From assembly GCA_030533445.1 (NCBI GenBank), contig CM060076.1, positions 22,616,603-22,680,602 of the forward strand: a stretch of 64,000 nucleotides of DNA, in the 5' to 3' direction. The position numbers and the translations under genes are program-made. Origin of the DNA: Cyprinodon diabolis (lineage: Eukaryota; Chordata; Actinopteri; Cyprinodontiformes; Cyprinodontidae). The notes beneath the pieces were generated by a model. It ran no database searches. It was not told the origin of the DNA and saw only the letters and a program-made list of their open reading frames with translations. Below are positions 47,541-58,925 of this stretch, one piece after another. The first letter of the stretch is position 1. Every line of letters begins with the position of its first letter.

Positions 47541-47592
47541 CCAGGAGCACGTAGAAGGAGTCTGCTGGGCTAGTCTGTTGGCTGGATCGTTC

Positions 47593-47881
47593 TGTCATGA
47601 TGCGATGGTTTTACTAGCCCAAATGCAGACTCACAGACACAGAGGGAGGATTAAAAGTCCAGTATTTATTGGAACCGGTTGAAAGACTTACAGGATGCAG
47701 GTTCAGACAGGCATGGTGGCACAGGTAAGACAACGATCCAGCACAGAGGGAAGTTCAGACTCAGCTTATATAGGGAGCTTCCTTAATCAGCAGATAGAAA
47801 ACAGCTGATCCATGCTGAGCCCAAACTCCCCAGGCATGGATCCACGGCGCCCTCTGGTGGGCAAAGCCCCGCATCCTGACA
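47593..47881 (-). repeat. 5' LTR of the miniature element
   Basis: 289 bp. On the minus strand it has TATATAAGCTGAG (about 47776-47764) and an AATAAA signal about 105 bp further downstream. Confidence 0.9.
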
Positions 47882-48154
47882 ACAAGCCTTGCTGCTCTAG
47901 CTGTTCACTCCCGTATCGCAACATTGCTATCAAAACCGCCTTTGACTTGGTGAAGCGAGCCACTGTTATGTTGTTGTTAGTTGTTTAGTTCTCGATTTCG
48001 GAAACATCAAAACACCTTGACAAACAGCATGCGCGTTCATGTGTTTTGAAGTCATGATTTCAAGGGGTGGTCTGAAGGAAGAGGCATGGTTGTGAATATT
48101 CAAAAATATAGCTTGCTGGAACCGTTTTTCCAAGATCTCCTATGGCACCTTTAA

Positions 48155-49653
48155 ATAGATTTTTATTTGAAATTTTTTTTTAGTCCAATTAGATAGCCCA
48201 TGGTTAGAGGGAAAAGATTTGTAACAAAAGCTCCTTCCTTTCTCCACTTTGAAATACACCGGCTAAAAGACTTTGTTGATGCTTTGCTATTATTTAAAGG
48301 CTGCATGATGCTAATTGAGTTGGAGATGTTTCTTTGTGGCCTGCTATGGGCTCGTATTCATGTGGATATATGTGTAACATTCTTTCTTTCAGCAGTCTCT
48401 GCAATCCCAAATGTGCTCCAGGCTGCTTTCACAGCTGCATTCAGTTCTAGACACCATTAGAAATGTATGATAATGGTTTAACTGGCTGAGGTTTTAAAAT
48501 GTGCAAGTTCTATTTTGTAAAATATGAAATAACACTGTGTGTTGTTTAAACCCCTACTATTTGTTTCCTTCTTATTCTTTTTGTGACACGTGACACACAC
48601 CAACTATGTATCATTCTAAAATCTTCCCACAGTTTGTGTTGCTTGCTGAAAATGTTGCATGCTTTCCAGAATTCATGTTTCTGTTTATAATAATGCAAGC
48701 TAAACCACACTTAGTACTGAATTATGGCTGCTTTATACAGTACTTCCAGTGGTCAAACCCTCACAGGGTACCGTTACCTTCAAAAGGGCTTTAACAATGC
48801 TCTGAAGGCTCCGTCATTTATTTCAATCAAGACCTCAACTTGTACACAGATGTGCAGCTGCAGGCCAGCTTTGGATTCCTTAAACGGTTCCTTTAAATAT
48901 AAAGATAAAGATACAAGATAAACTCGGAAACATAGCAAGCAAAAACATTGCAACTGCATAATGGCATATTGTTCTCATGATAACACTATCAGACATCACA
49001 AACTTTATCTGCCACTTTATCTGTGCTTGGTGAGTTTACCTGTATAATGAGGTTTCTGCATTAAAGGCCTTGCATGTCCCAACAGTGGTGCTTTGGGTCG
49101 ACTTAAGCTTTCATCTGATGAGCAAGGTAAGCAAGAAGAATGGACAGTGAGCATATCGGCTTCAGAGGAAAAGCAAAACAAAGACAAAAGTATCCAAGGA
49201 ACACACTGCTAAGAAGAGGGACACTGTAGAATTGATATTCCTGAAATATGTTGCATAAGAAATAGTTCAACCTGTCACCTTGGTTTTTATCACTGTTTTC
49301 TTCTTTAGGGCAATTTGCAAGTGCAAATACGAAATAGCTTTATTATTTCGTAAAGCTATTCAAATTCCTGTTTCAGAATTCTAAAACAGGAATTCTGAGT
49401 AGAAAAGTCAGAGGTCCACAACAGCTTGAAGGTAAAGCTCAGTGCACTCCAGTAAGAGTGGCTCTACTTAAAATGTTTTCAACAAACGTTAAAGGAGTAG
49501 ACACAAAGGAACTATGAAACAGTGAAAACTACAGGCAGAAAAAGGCTACTGAAGTGCTGAGAAACTGATTTATGAACTACTCATGAAAATGAGTCCAATT
49601 TAAGATTTAAAGATGTATGTAAAGTTGAAAAAATATACAATCTAATGCAAATG

Positions 49654-49655
<2 letters not shown>
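48155..49655. other. Intergenic stretch, nothing recognised
   Basis: No recognisable exon. Two adjacent small hairpins occur at 49335-49400 (stems aatagcttt/aaagctatt and aattcctgttt/aaacaggaatt). Confidence 0.4.

Positions 49656-49742
<87 letters not shown>
49656..49742. repeat. (TA)n tract at the gypsy insertion site (left)
   Basis: About 43 TA units, broken by the LTR retrotransposon, and resuming at 56333-56362. Confidence 0.95.
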
Positions 49743-49745
<3 letters not shown>

Positions 49746-50086
49746 AAGGCAATTTAAGCTGTTATGAGCATAAAAGACTGTTATTCGTTTTGATTTCTCC
49801 GAGCCTAGTGTTAAGTCAGTAAATGCAACCCGGTCGTCTAGTTAACCTTATCATCGCGAGAGCTTTCGTTGTTATGATCCTGGTTGTAAGGCACTCAAGG
49901 CTCACTGTACGGACACTGCTAAAACGCTGTCTGTGCCAGAGCTAGAGGCCAAAACAACGCAGTGTATAAACCATCAGCTGTGCCTGTAACTCACCTGTTG
50001 CTGGAGAAAGTAAAGTTCAGTTCAAGAAGATTCCTTGTCGTGTGCTTCATCAGAACATCCACGCCACCGGAAGGTAAAGCACGACA
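49743..50086 (+). repeat. 5' LTR of the gypsy element
   Basis: 344 bp, starts tgtaaggcaattt and ends gcacgaca. A TATA-like tataaa lies at about 49965. Confidence 0.95.
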
Positions 50087-50088
50087 AA

Positions 50089-50106
50089 TGGTGTCAGAAG
50101 TGGGAT
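50089..50106 (+). promoter_or_regulatory. Primer-binding site, probably tRNA-Leu
   Basis: TGGTGTCAGAAGTGGGAT starts 2 nt after the LTR. It is the complement of ATCCCACTTCTGACA plus CCA, which matches my memory of the 3' end of vertebrate tRNA-Leu(CAA). Confidence 0.75.
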
Positions 50107-50312
50107 CTTCTTAAAACTTCTGTGTTAATCCAAAAAAAAAAAAAGAAAACGGCATCCTAAACTAATAAGTCAAGTTACGCTACAGAAAGAAAAAAAACAA
50201 AAAACGTTGTGAAGTTGCTGAAGCGCAGCCGCGGACAACTTCCGGTGCGGTCCTTCAAAATAAGAGCGTAACCGGAAGTACACGGAAAAACGTTAAAAAA
50301 TTAACGAAAAAA

Positions 50313-53300
50313 ATGACAGAAGAATTACAAGGCGCTACATCAGCCCCTGGGGAGGCAGAAACAGCTCCTAAATGGTTACAAGCTGTCTTGGAAAATCAAA
50401 ATCAACAAACAAGAAACCTTCAAATGATGCTGGCCCCTGTCCTTTCACACATTACAGGACAATCAGTTGCACAACAACCCACACCATCACCTATTCCTGC
50501 TAATGGGGGGGTGAATATAATCCCAATGCAGACAAGAGAAAGGCATGCATCTGAGCCAAGTGTCTCTTTTGATATGACTACTAGACCAAGTGATAATGCG
50601 TCTTTTGGAGCTGAACTGGAGGTCATAAATCAAAGATCTCGAAGCACAGGGCCGTCAAGGCGGACTATAGCTTCTGAACCTGACACTAGACGCAGGGAGA
50701 TAAGAGACTCTGAGCGTGAAGCCCAAAACATACCTGTTTACCATGATGATAGGAGGCAAAATATTTCTACAGCCCATTACCATACATTGTCAGAACCCCA
50801 GAGGCCTAACCTAGCTATGTTTGATGGAAATGAGGATTGGGATTCATTTTTGATGCCGTTTGAACGTCAAGCCAGGAAGTATGGATGGAGTGCTGTAGAG
50901 CGAGTGGACAGACTACATGAGTGTTTAAGAGGAGCTGCAGTGCGGTATGTCTGCTCATTACCAGAACGCACAAGGGAAGATTATGTTCTGCTGGTGGAGC
51001 AACTCGCTCAACGTTTTGGGAAAAAAGACCCCCCAACCACCATAAGGAGGAAACTTGGAGAACTCAGACAAGGACGGGAAACATCAGCCGAGTTTGCAGA
51101 GGAGGTGAGACGCCTGGTCACACTTGCGTATTCAGGAGTAGACCTCCAATTACAGGATCAGTTAGCAACTGATGCTTTCCTCAAAGGCTTAAGAAATCAA
51201 AAGGTGGCCTATGAAGTTATGAATCGTAATCCAAGTTCCCTTGTTGAGGCCCAAAAGTTGGTGGAGGCCCATGAGCATAACTTCAAAGCTACCGTAGGCC
51301 GCGACACTGAGATAAAAAACAGAGCAAGACGCATCTCGTGGGTTGACGAAGAAGACAAGTGTGAAGACACAGCTACAGTGTCACGCAGGGTCCAGACTCC
51401 CCAGTATGTTACATCTGACCAGTTTGCTGCATTAGTGGAACAAGTTAAGACTCTTGTTAACACGGTTGGAAATCTTAAGCTGCAGGTTGAAAGTCTCCAG
51501 CCTGGCAACACAAGAGCCCAACAGCCAAAAGCAGCCCAGAGCTTTGTACCAGAAAGAAAGCAAAGTTACCAACAGGTGCAAAACAACAGAGTGCGCTCAC
51601 AAGCACCAAGCCCAAATCGTGGAGCAGCCGGTCCATGTTTTAAATGTGGAGAGACAGGACATTTCAGAAAGGACTGTGGTAGGCCACCCAGCCCTGTGGC
51701 ATGTAATTATAATGAAACGCCTACAGGCCACATGCTGCAGTCAGATGGAGCCCCTATGACAGATCCACAATTACAAGGATGGCAGATTGGCTGGATCAAG
51801 AAGAGAGGTGAGAGTTTACAAGTTCCTCTGATCATAAATGGCATTTCAACACAAGCAGTGGCGGACACAGGAGCTCAAACAACTGTGATATCGGAAGAGC
51901 TATACCAAAGTCTCCTGGAAAGCAAAACAGCACCTGTAGAGCTTCGCCAGACCTACCTACTGAATGCAGGAGTTGGAGATTGCATGAAAGCCAGACATGG
52001 ACTCACAGTAACGTTTGAAATTGGATCTAAGACTTTCAAATGGGATGTGCATGTCGCTCCAATAAGAGACTCTGTTCTCCTTGGATTGGATCTGATGAAA
52101 GCCCATGATGTTGTCATCTATACCCGTGGGAAGGTTTTTATTGGAAGTGAACTAGTGCCCTCAAAAATTGTGTGTGACAATGGGTCAGACTACTGTGTAG
52201 CTAGAGTGACTCTTGGGGAAACCATCATCATACCAGCTACATCTGAATGTGTTGTGTGGGGGGAAGTGGAGGAGCCATGGCCCGATGTTACAGCAGTGCT
52301 AGAGCCCTCAGACATTGCAGAAAATGTGGCCCTTGCATGCGTTGTCGTCACAATGAAAAAAAAAGTGCCTGTCAGAGTGTGCAATTTTTCAACCAATAGA
52401 ACAGCTTTACCAAAAGGAGCATGCCTTGGAGTCCTCGTTGAAGCTTTCCCTGAACCCACATGTGAACTGGAGCAAAATGATGAGCCTAGTTGTATGGAAG
52501 AGAGTGCATCACCATTGCTAGTGGGAAGAGTAGCAACAATTTCTGACATTCCTGAGCATCTCCAAGGCCTGGTTGTTGCTACAAGTGAAGCTCTAACTGA
52601 AGAACAACAGCAGCGGTTTATTCAACTGCTACTCTCATACCAGTCCATCTTTGCTAAAGATGAGACTGATCTTGGGTACATGTCTGCTGTTACGCATAAG
52701 ATTGACACTGGTTCTGCTAGACCTGTACGCCAACCTGTTAGGCGAACCCCTCTGGGATTTCAGGGTGAAGAGGAAGCACATCTTAAATCCATGCTAGAAG
52801 CCGGGGTAATCACGCCATCAGTTTCTGAATGGGCTTCTCCAGTGGTCCTGGTACGCAAAAAAGATGGAGGAGTAAGGTGGTGTGTAGATTACCGCAGTCT
52901 AAATAGTTTGACTGTCAAGGATGCTTATCCGCTACCCCAGATTGAGGAATGCCTTGATGTTGTTGGGGGAGCTACCATGTTCTCTACACTTGACCTCCAG
53001 TCTGGTTACTGGCAGGTTGCAGTAGACGAAAACGACCGTGAAAAGACAGCCTTCATCACAAAATGGGGCCTTTATGAATACACCCGAATGCCATTTGGAC
53101 TCTGTAATGCTCCGAGTACTTTTTAAAGGGCAATGGAGTTTGTCCTTAGAGGCCTTCAATGGGAAACCCTCCTCATTTACCTGGATGATGTCATTGTTGT
53201 TGGAAACGGAGTGGACCAAAGCTTAGATCGTCTCGAGCAGGTTTTTCAAAGGTTTCAGAGCCATGGGCTTAAGCTAAAGCCATCAAAATGTCACCTGCTT

Positions 53301-55794
53301 CAAGAAGAAGTCCTGTTTCTCGGCCATATTGTGAGTGGAGAAGGAATCAGACCGAATCCAGCTCCGAATCCCCTGAAAATCTGCAAGAGTTACAGGCGTT
53401 CCTGGGGCTATGCAACTACTATCGCAAATTTGTCCCAAATTTTGCAGAACTGGCAAACCCTCTTCATCATCTTCTGAAAAAGGAGAGTGAGTTTGTATGG
53501 ACAGAGGAACATCAGGCTGCTTTTACTAAGCTCAAGGAGAGACTGACCACTGCACCTGTGCTGGGATATCCCCATCCTGAAGGCAAGTTCATTCTCGATA
53601 CTGATGCCTCCAACAACAGTTTCGGTGCTGTCCTGTCACAGGTCCAGTGGGGAGAAGAGAGAGTTTTGACCTATGCCAGCTGTCAGCTTACACCAGCTCA
53701 ACAAAGGTACTGCGTCACACGTCATGAATTACTTGCTGTTGTGCGTTTCACACGTCAGTTCCGCCACTATCTTCTAGGAAGAAAGTTCCTACTTCGGACC
53801 GACCATGGCAGTCTCACCTGGCTCTTTCGGTTCAAGTGCCCTGAAGGACAGCTAGCTCGCTGGCTTGAAGAATTGAGCCAGTATGACTTCCACATTGAGC
53901 ATCGAGCTGGTAAGCAGCACGCTATGGCAGCACGCTATGGCATGCAGATGCCATGTCAAGGCTGCCAAAAGAAAATATGGAAAAATGTGACTGTTACCAA
54001 GCAGGGGTAAATCTGGCCGATCTGCCATGCAGAGGGTGCAAGTACTGCAAGAGAATTCATGAGCGGTGGGAAAAATTTGAAGAAGACGTGGATGATGTTG
54101 TGCCACTAGCTGTGCGTTGCATAGAGCCTCAAAGCTTTATAAATTGCAATGGAACTCAGTCAGTGGAGGGTCAGCCATCTGCACCCTTCTCAGAGAGCCC
54201 AGAGGTCAACTGGCTAGAATCGCTTAGCCCTGAGCAACTTGCTACACTCCAGAAAGCAGATCCTGTCCTCGCCATCCTTCATACATGGAAGGAAACAGGG
54301 ACGCTCCCAAGCAGAGACGAGGTGATGCTTGAAAGTCCTGCAGTGAGAAAATTCTGGCTTTGTTGGCCCCAAGTTACACTGAGAAAAGGAGTCCTCTATT
54401 ACTCCTGGGAGAAAATTGGGAACCAGTCCCCAACTTTGCTGCTATTAGTTCCAACAACTATGCAGAAAGAAGTCATACAGTCATGCCATAACCCTCCATA
54501 CTCTGGTCACTTGGGAGAAGCCAAAACTCTGGAACGCGTGCGCCAGAGTTATCATTGGTATGGCATAGGTGGAGATGTTCAACTCTTTGTTAAAATGTGC
54601 CCACACTGCAGTGCATGGAAATCTATGGGGCCGAAGAAAAGAGCAAAACTGCAGAGTTACCAGGTTGGAGCACCACTGGATCGTTTGCACCTTGATATTC
54701 TTGGACCATTTCCTGTGTCAAGCTCTGGCAACAAGTATATTCTTGTTATTATTGACCAGTTCACAAGGTGGGTTGAAGCCTTTCCTATTCCTGACCAAGG
54801 TGCGGAAACGACTGCAAAGAAACTTGTCTACGACTTCATTGCCAGGTTTGGGGCCCCCCTAGAACTACACACAGATCAAGGCCGTAATTTTGAAAGTTCG
54901 CTATTTCGAAATGTGTGTAAGCTCCTGCAAATAACCAAGACCAGAACTACACCTTACCATCCGTCCTCTAATGGGCAGGTTGAACGGTTCAATAGGACCT
55001 TGCTGCAGATGCTTCGATGTTATGTGGATGAAAACCAAAAGAACTGGGATGAACAGTTGCCACTGCTGACTGCAGCCTACCGTAGTTCACGACACATGGT
55101 AAAAGGATTCACACCGAACAGACTCATGCTTGGAAGGGAGGTCCACCAGCCACACGATATCCAGTGTGGTACTGCAAGACTCAAATCAAATGCAATGGAA
55201 GTTGTAGATTATATCTATCATCTTGATGAAAGCTTAAAGGAAGCACAAAGCCTGGCAAGAAGTCATCTTCGCACTGCACAAGAACGACAGAAAAAGGTGT
55301 ATGACCTTCGAGCAAACGAGCACACCTACAGTATCGGAGATCTAGTGTTCGTCAAAGACGACACAAAAAAGAAGGGGCTTAGCCCAAAGCTTCAAGCGTT
55401 ATGGAGGGGTCCCCTGATTGTGGCAGCACACCGTGGTCCTGTACTGTATGAGATCCAAGGTCCCAAGCACAGGACAATAATGCATCATGACTGACTCAAG
55501 CCCTATGACAGCGAGGTGATACCAGTTTGGGTTTCACGTCAAAGGAGTAAAATACTGCAACAATGCCAGGATCAAGACCATCTAAATGTGAAAGATGTTC
55601 CTTTGGCGGCAGTGCTACCACTGCCAGACGATCCGGACAAGGCATCGCAGGATGAAGGTTCAGGTCAGACTGTTCAACCCAAGGGTCCAGCGTACCACCA
55701 GGGAAGTAGACGAGGTGATGAAGAATCTTCAGAAAAGACTTTTAAAACATCGAGTGGTCGCATAGTCAATCGACCAGAGAGATTCAGACATTAG
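50313..55794 (+). pseudogene. Gypsy gag-pol, interrupted
   Basis: The first segment, 50313-53126, has 937 codons: gag (matrix/capsid-like, FDGNEDWDSFLMPFERQ near 170), CX2CX4HX4C knuckle at 442-455 (CFKCGETGHFRKDC), protease ADTGA at 517-521, and RT with TLDLQSGYWQ (D894) and PFGLCNAPSTF. An in-frame TAA follows at 53124. The frame continues through YLDD (53178-53189) to about 53365, where sequence is missing and the frame changes. RNase H follows (TDAS, HELL and RTDHGS acidic residues). A 13-bp tandem duplication (53915-53940) plus another indel changes frame again. Integrase (53953-55494) has the HHCC region and the D-D-E residues (LDILGPF, TDQGRNF, NGQVERFN). A TGA at 55492 precedes a C-terminal tail open to 55794. 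Confidence 0.95.
53915..53940 (+). repeat. 13-bp tandem duplication in pol
   Basis: cagcacgctatgg occurs twice in tandem (53915-53927, 53928-53940) at the RNase H / integrase boundary. It disrupts the frame, but a further one-base change is needed to account for the downstream frame. Confidence 0.9.
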
Positions 55795-55973
55795 TTGAAG
55801 TTATACTGAGCTAAATGTTATGGGTTAAAACTTAAATGTTAAAACTAAAAGTAACCAGGGGATTAGTTAGTTTTATCGCTCCATGGTGTATGTTTTTTCG
55901 TAATTTTGGACTCATTTCTGTTTTCTAGAGTTGTTTCTTTACCTTAAAGACACTGAAGGGGCTCAGTAGTCTT

Positions 55974-55988
55974 GAAAAGGGGGGGTAG
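55974..55988 (+). promoter_or_regulatory. Polypurine tract
   Basis: gaaaagggggggtag lies immediately before the 3' LTR, the position of the plus-strand primer. Confidence 0.85.
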
Positions 55989-56329
55989 TGTAAGGCAATT
56001 TAAGCTGTTATGAGCATAAAAGACTGTTATTCGTTTTGATTTCTCCGAGCCTAGTGTTAAGTCAGTAAATGCAACACGGTCGTCTAGTTAACCTCATCAT
56101 CGCGAGAGCTTTCATTGTTATGATTCTGGTTGTAAGGCAATCAAGGCTCACTGTACGGACACTGCTAAAACGCTGTCTGTGCCAGAGCTAGAGGCCAAAA
56201 CAACGCAGTGTATAAACCATCAGCTGTGCCTGTAACTCACCTGTTGCTGGAGAAAGTAAAGTTCAGTTCAAGAAGATTCCTTGTCGTGTGCTTCATCAGA
56301 ACATCCACGCCACCGGAAAGTAAAGCACG

Positions 56330-56332
<3 letters not shown>
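55989..56332 (+). repeat. 3' LTR of the gypsy element
   Basis: 344 bp, collinear with the 5' LTR with six substitutions (for example c/a at 49830, t/c at 49849, g/a at 49868). Confidence 0.95.

Positions 56333-56362
<30 letters not shown>
56333..56362. repeat. (TA)n tract at the gypsy insertion site (right)
   Basis: About 15 TA units continuing the tract interrupted at 49742. Confidence 0.9.
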
Positions 56363-56366
<4 letters not shown>

Positions 56367-56371
56367 TTTAT

Positions 56372-56955
56372 TGTCATTCACCTGTCTAACTCTGCCTGGT
56401 TTCTAATCACTGCTCATCTGATCCACCTGCTACTGCCTCTATTTAAGGTGCTTGCATCCAGTCATCAAGCTAGATTATTCTTGCTCCAGTGGTGAGAGCC
56501 TTTTAAGAGTTCCTTGGTCTTTCTGATTACCTGATCCTGACCTGTTCTGCCTCTCAGCCATTGAGCCTGGCTGTTCTCGTCTGTATGGATTGCCTGAACT
56601 GTAGTTGGAGTCCTGTATCCCTGAGCCTGTCTGTTCCTGTTCTGATCTGTTTGCCTGACCTGGCTTCGGACTCCTGCCTGTTCTCCAAGGCTGCAGCACC
56701 TGGGACACTCTGGCGGGCGCTGCTGCATCCTGCTGAGAGTAATCCTACCTTTTTCTCTGGTTATGGACTGATCTTGTAATCTGGGTTAGTGACTCAATTG
56801 ATAATCTTCCTCTATGAGATTTATGTGGTCACTAACCCGTGTTTCCTCTCCCCAGAATTTCCTTGCTCAGATGCCGCTGCAACTACAGATCAATGTTTTA
56901 ATAAATGCTTTTTGAGTTATCCCAATGTCTGTCTTGTCTGTTCTGAGTCCTGACA
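56372..56955 (+). mobile_element. Solo LTR candidate (gypsy type)
   Basis: A 584-bp segment starts tgtcattcacctgtc and ends gttctgagtcctgaca, TGTCA...TGACA ends. It has a C/T-rich U3/R-like body and an AATAAA signal at about 56900-56906, 50 bp from the end. The flanking 5-mers are similar but not equal (tttat / ttaat). No internal retroelement sequence follows. Confidence 0.6.
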
Positions 56956-58140
56956 TTAATATGTAAAAAAAAAAACATTAAAAATATACTTGGCATATAT
57001 TTGTTTCTCCCTCCTAAAACTGTTTCTCTGAAAAAATTAGCATTCAAGAATTTGGTGAAAAGAAAAAAAAAAGGCAGGGTCATAGTCTAAACCTTTTATT
57101 GTGGATGTGAACTATCAGAATTGTCTGTCTCTATTTAGGTTGTACTTTCTACAAATAAAATAAATAAATAAAATAAAAAATTGGAAATTGTTAAATTTTT
57201 AACCATTCAAACATGGCAAATGATTTATATTCTGGTCTATGCTATCTTTATTGTTATTAAAAATTAATATGTAGATATTCTTTGTCGCAATAAAGTAAAG
57301 GTAACAACAACTTAGTAAAAGCTGGTAGAATGGGATACCATCAAATGTTATTCAAGTTTAGTTCCAATGTTTTCTAGCTTTATATTCATTTGACGACGAT
57401 GATAGACAGTATATAAGTTTTTTTTAATTATTATTATTGTAGAAAAGGGCTTATTTAAGTCAATGAGGCTCTAGTCTGTAACAGAAGTTTTAAAATATAG
57501 TAAATACTATTTATTTGTTTTATTAGGTGGGTATGAAGAAGCTGAACATTTTTATTCAAACACATAATCGGAGAGAAAAAAAACTGAAGTTTGCTATGTA
57601 CAAGAAGAATGTGACAAACACCACCTAAAAATGATGAAAACATTTGAAAATCGAACAGAAGGAAATATGATGATATATTGAAAAGTGTCCACCTCATTTA
57701 GAGGTAAAGGTAGAAAGAGAGACCACATCATTATCTCTGATTTGTTTTCTTTTTATATCATCATGTACATTTAAGCACAAGTACCACCACCTTTCTCTTT
57801 ACCACCACAGAAGCTGGTAAAAAGATGTGAGAAGTTCTTCTTCTTCTTCTCCTTGGATTTATTGGCAGTTGGCAACAAACATTTACTAGCATTACCGCCA
57901 CTTACTGGTATGGAGTGTGGTTCGTGATCAACTATATACTTATAATAAATATATATAATTTCTAAGGGAAAAAAAAAAGAAAAAAACTACATACTTTTAC
58001 ATAGCTTTGTATTCTACCCGTCTATATCCTACACACATTCACCCTCTCTATAATCAAATTCTATGAAATAATTTAGTTTTCTTTAAAAATCAAATAATTA
58101 TTTGTATATGTTTACTCCCCAAATTCTTCCTCAAAATATC
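56956..58140. other. AT-rich intergenic stretch, nothing recognised
   Basis: A short (CTT)n lies at 57836-57850. No recognisable exon. Confidence 0.4.
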
Positions 58141-58143
58141 TAA

Positions 58144-58925
58144 TCAATTAATCTTTTCCTTAATACGTTCAAACTCTCTCCTCATATATCTTCTCTCGCT
58201 TTCATATTTATGACATTCCAGTATAACATGTTCTATTGTTTCATATTTTCCACAGTAATGACATTTGCCAGTAGTATGCTTTTGAAATTTGAAAAGTGTA
58301 TAATAAAGTCTTGTATGCCCAAATCTCAACCTTGTTATCACTCTCTCCTCCTTTCTATTTTTTTGTTGTGAAAAAAAAAACATTTAGCAGATGAAAACTG
58401 GGATCCTATCTCAATACCACTGAAACTATCACCTTATTGTTTTTGTATAAGTAATAAAACATAATTTGTAAAGAAAAAGAATGAAATAGATCCAAAGGAC
58501 CTATCAGTAACCATGTCTGTTCCAGCGCATAGCACCATTAGAATTTCTTTTAAGTATTATGTCTTCGGTACAGGGGCCATAACAGGGGCCAGGACATGAT
58601 CTACAGGGGCACTGGCCCCTGTCTGCCCCTGTCTAGAACCGCCCATGCTGCTGTTGATGTGGTTTTAAATGCTCAGTAGATGATCTTAATGCCTGATGTT
58701 GGATAATGTCTAATTTACCCAGATTTGTTTTAGCTGCAGAACTGTAAACTATACAACCAAAGTCTATGTTAGAGTTTATCATACCTGTATAAATCTGTTT
58801 TAGTGATTGTCTATCTGCTCCCTAGTTACTGCCAGCCAAGCAGATCAAAATATTTAAAACTTTCTTACATTTATCAACATATTTTTTTAAATATGGATAT
58901 TCCATTTTAGTTTCCAGATGATGTG
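58144..58925 (-). pseudogene. I/Nimb-like LINE ORF2 C-terminal relic
   Basis: From 58925 on the minus strand: a thumb-like segment (YPYLKKYVDKCKKVLNILIC, then DRQSLKQIYTGMINSNIDFG), typical of the region after the RT palm in I/Jockey-group LINEs. Farther on, 58383-58144 reads VITRLRFGHTRLYYTLFKFQ then CHYCGKYETIEHVILECHKY, a CX2C...HX4C element found at the C-terminus of I/Nimb-type ORF2. About 200 bp between (58420-58640) does not fit and contains short 'aggggcc' repeats. Truncated and dead. It lies just upstream of the mrps18a promoter. Confidence 0.65.

Larger units (their letters stand above)
46639..47881 (-). mobile_element. Miniature non-autonomous LTR retrotransposon (Sushi/gypsy-like ends)
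   Basis: Two direct LTRs (46639-46919 and 47593-47881) enclose only 673 bp. The 5-bp duplication acaag flanks the element exactly (46634-46638, 47882-47886). On the minus strand the LTR reads TGTCAGGAT...CATGACA with TATATAAG and AATAAA signals. A purine tract (gagggggggtac on the minus strand, 46920-46931) precedes the 3' LTR. The interior has no gag, protease, RT or integrase motif and is largely tandem repeat. LTRs differ by two substitutions and one 8-bp indel, so insertion is recent. It must have been mobilised in trans. Confidence 0.9.
46054..48150. mobile_element. TTAA-site DNA element carrying a nested LTR element
   Basis: The ends aggtggagtaggagatctt (46054) and the complement of aggtgccataggagatctt (ending 48150) are inverted repeats, flanked by TTAA on both sides (46050-46053, 48151-48154). 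TTAA duplication is typical of Kolobok and piggyBac elements. The element's own sequence is only ~850 bp because 1243 bp is a nested LTR retroelement plus a 5-bp duplication. No transposase ORF was found. Confidence 0.8.
49743..56332 (+). mobile_element. Full-length Ty3/gypsy LTR retrotransposon inserted in (TA)n
   Basis: A 6590-bp element: 344-bp LTRs, a primer-binding site, one long gag-pol frame (gag, zinc knuckle, protease, RT, RNase H, integrase), a polypurine tract and the second LTR. The LTRs differ at 6 of 344 positions (1.7%), so insertion is young. Pol carries two nonsense and two frame lesions, so this copy is not autonomous. Both flanks are (TA)n, making the short target duplication (probably atat) impossible to delimit. 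No chromodomain or env-like ORF is visible. The family is not assigned. Confidence 0.95.

Noticed and set aside
46981..47682. Plus-strand 233-aa and overlapping ORFs
   Set aside because: Antisense to the miniature LTR element and open only because the repeat periods are multiples of three.
50313..53126. 937-aa ORF as a possible domesticated host gene
   Set aside because: LTRs, primer-binding site and polypurine tract in the right places show an ordinary retrotransposon, and the frame is broken within RT.
1..58000. vegfa exons, as expected from human synteny
   Set aside because: No cystine-knot exon recognised on either strand in this window.
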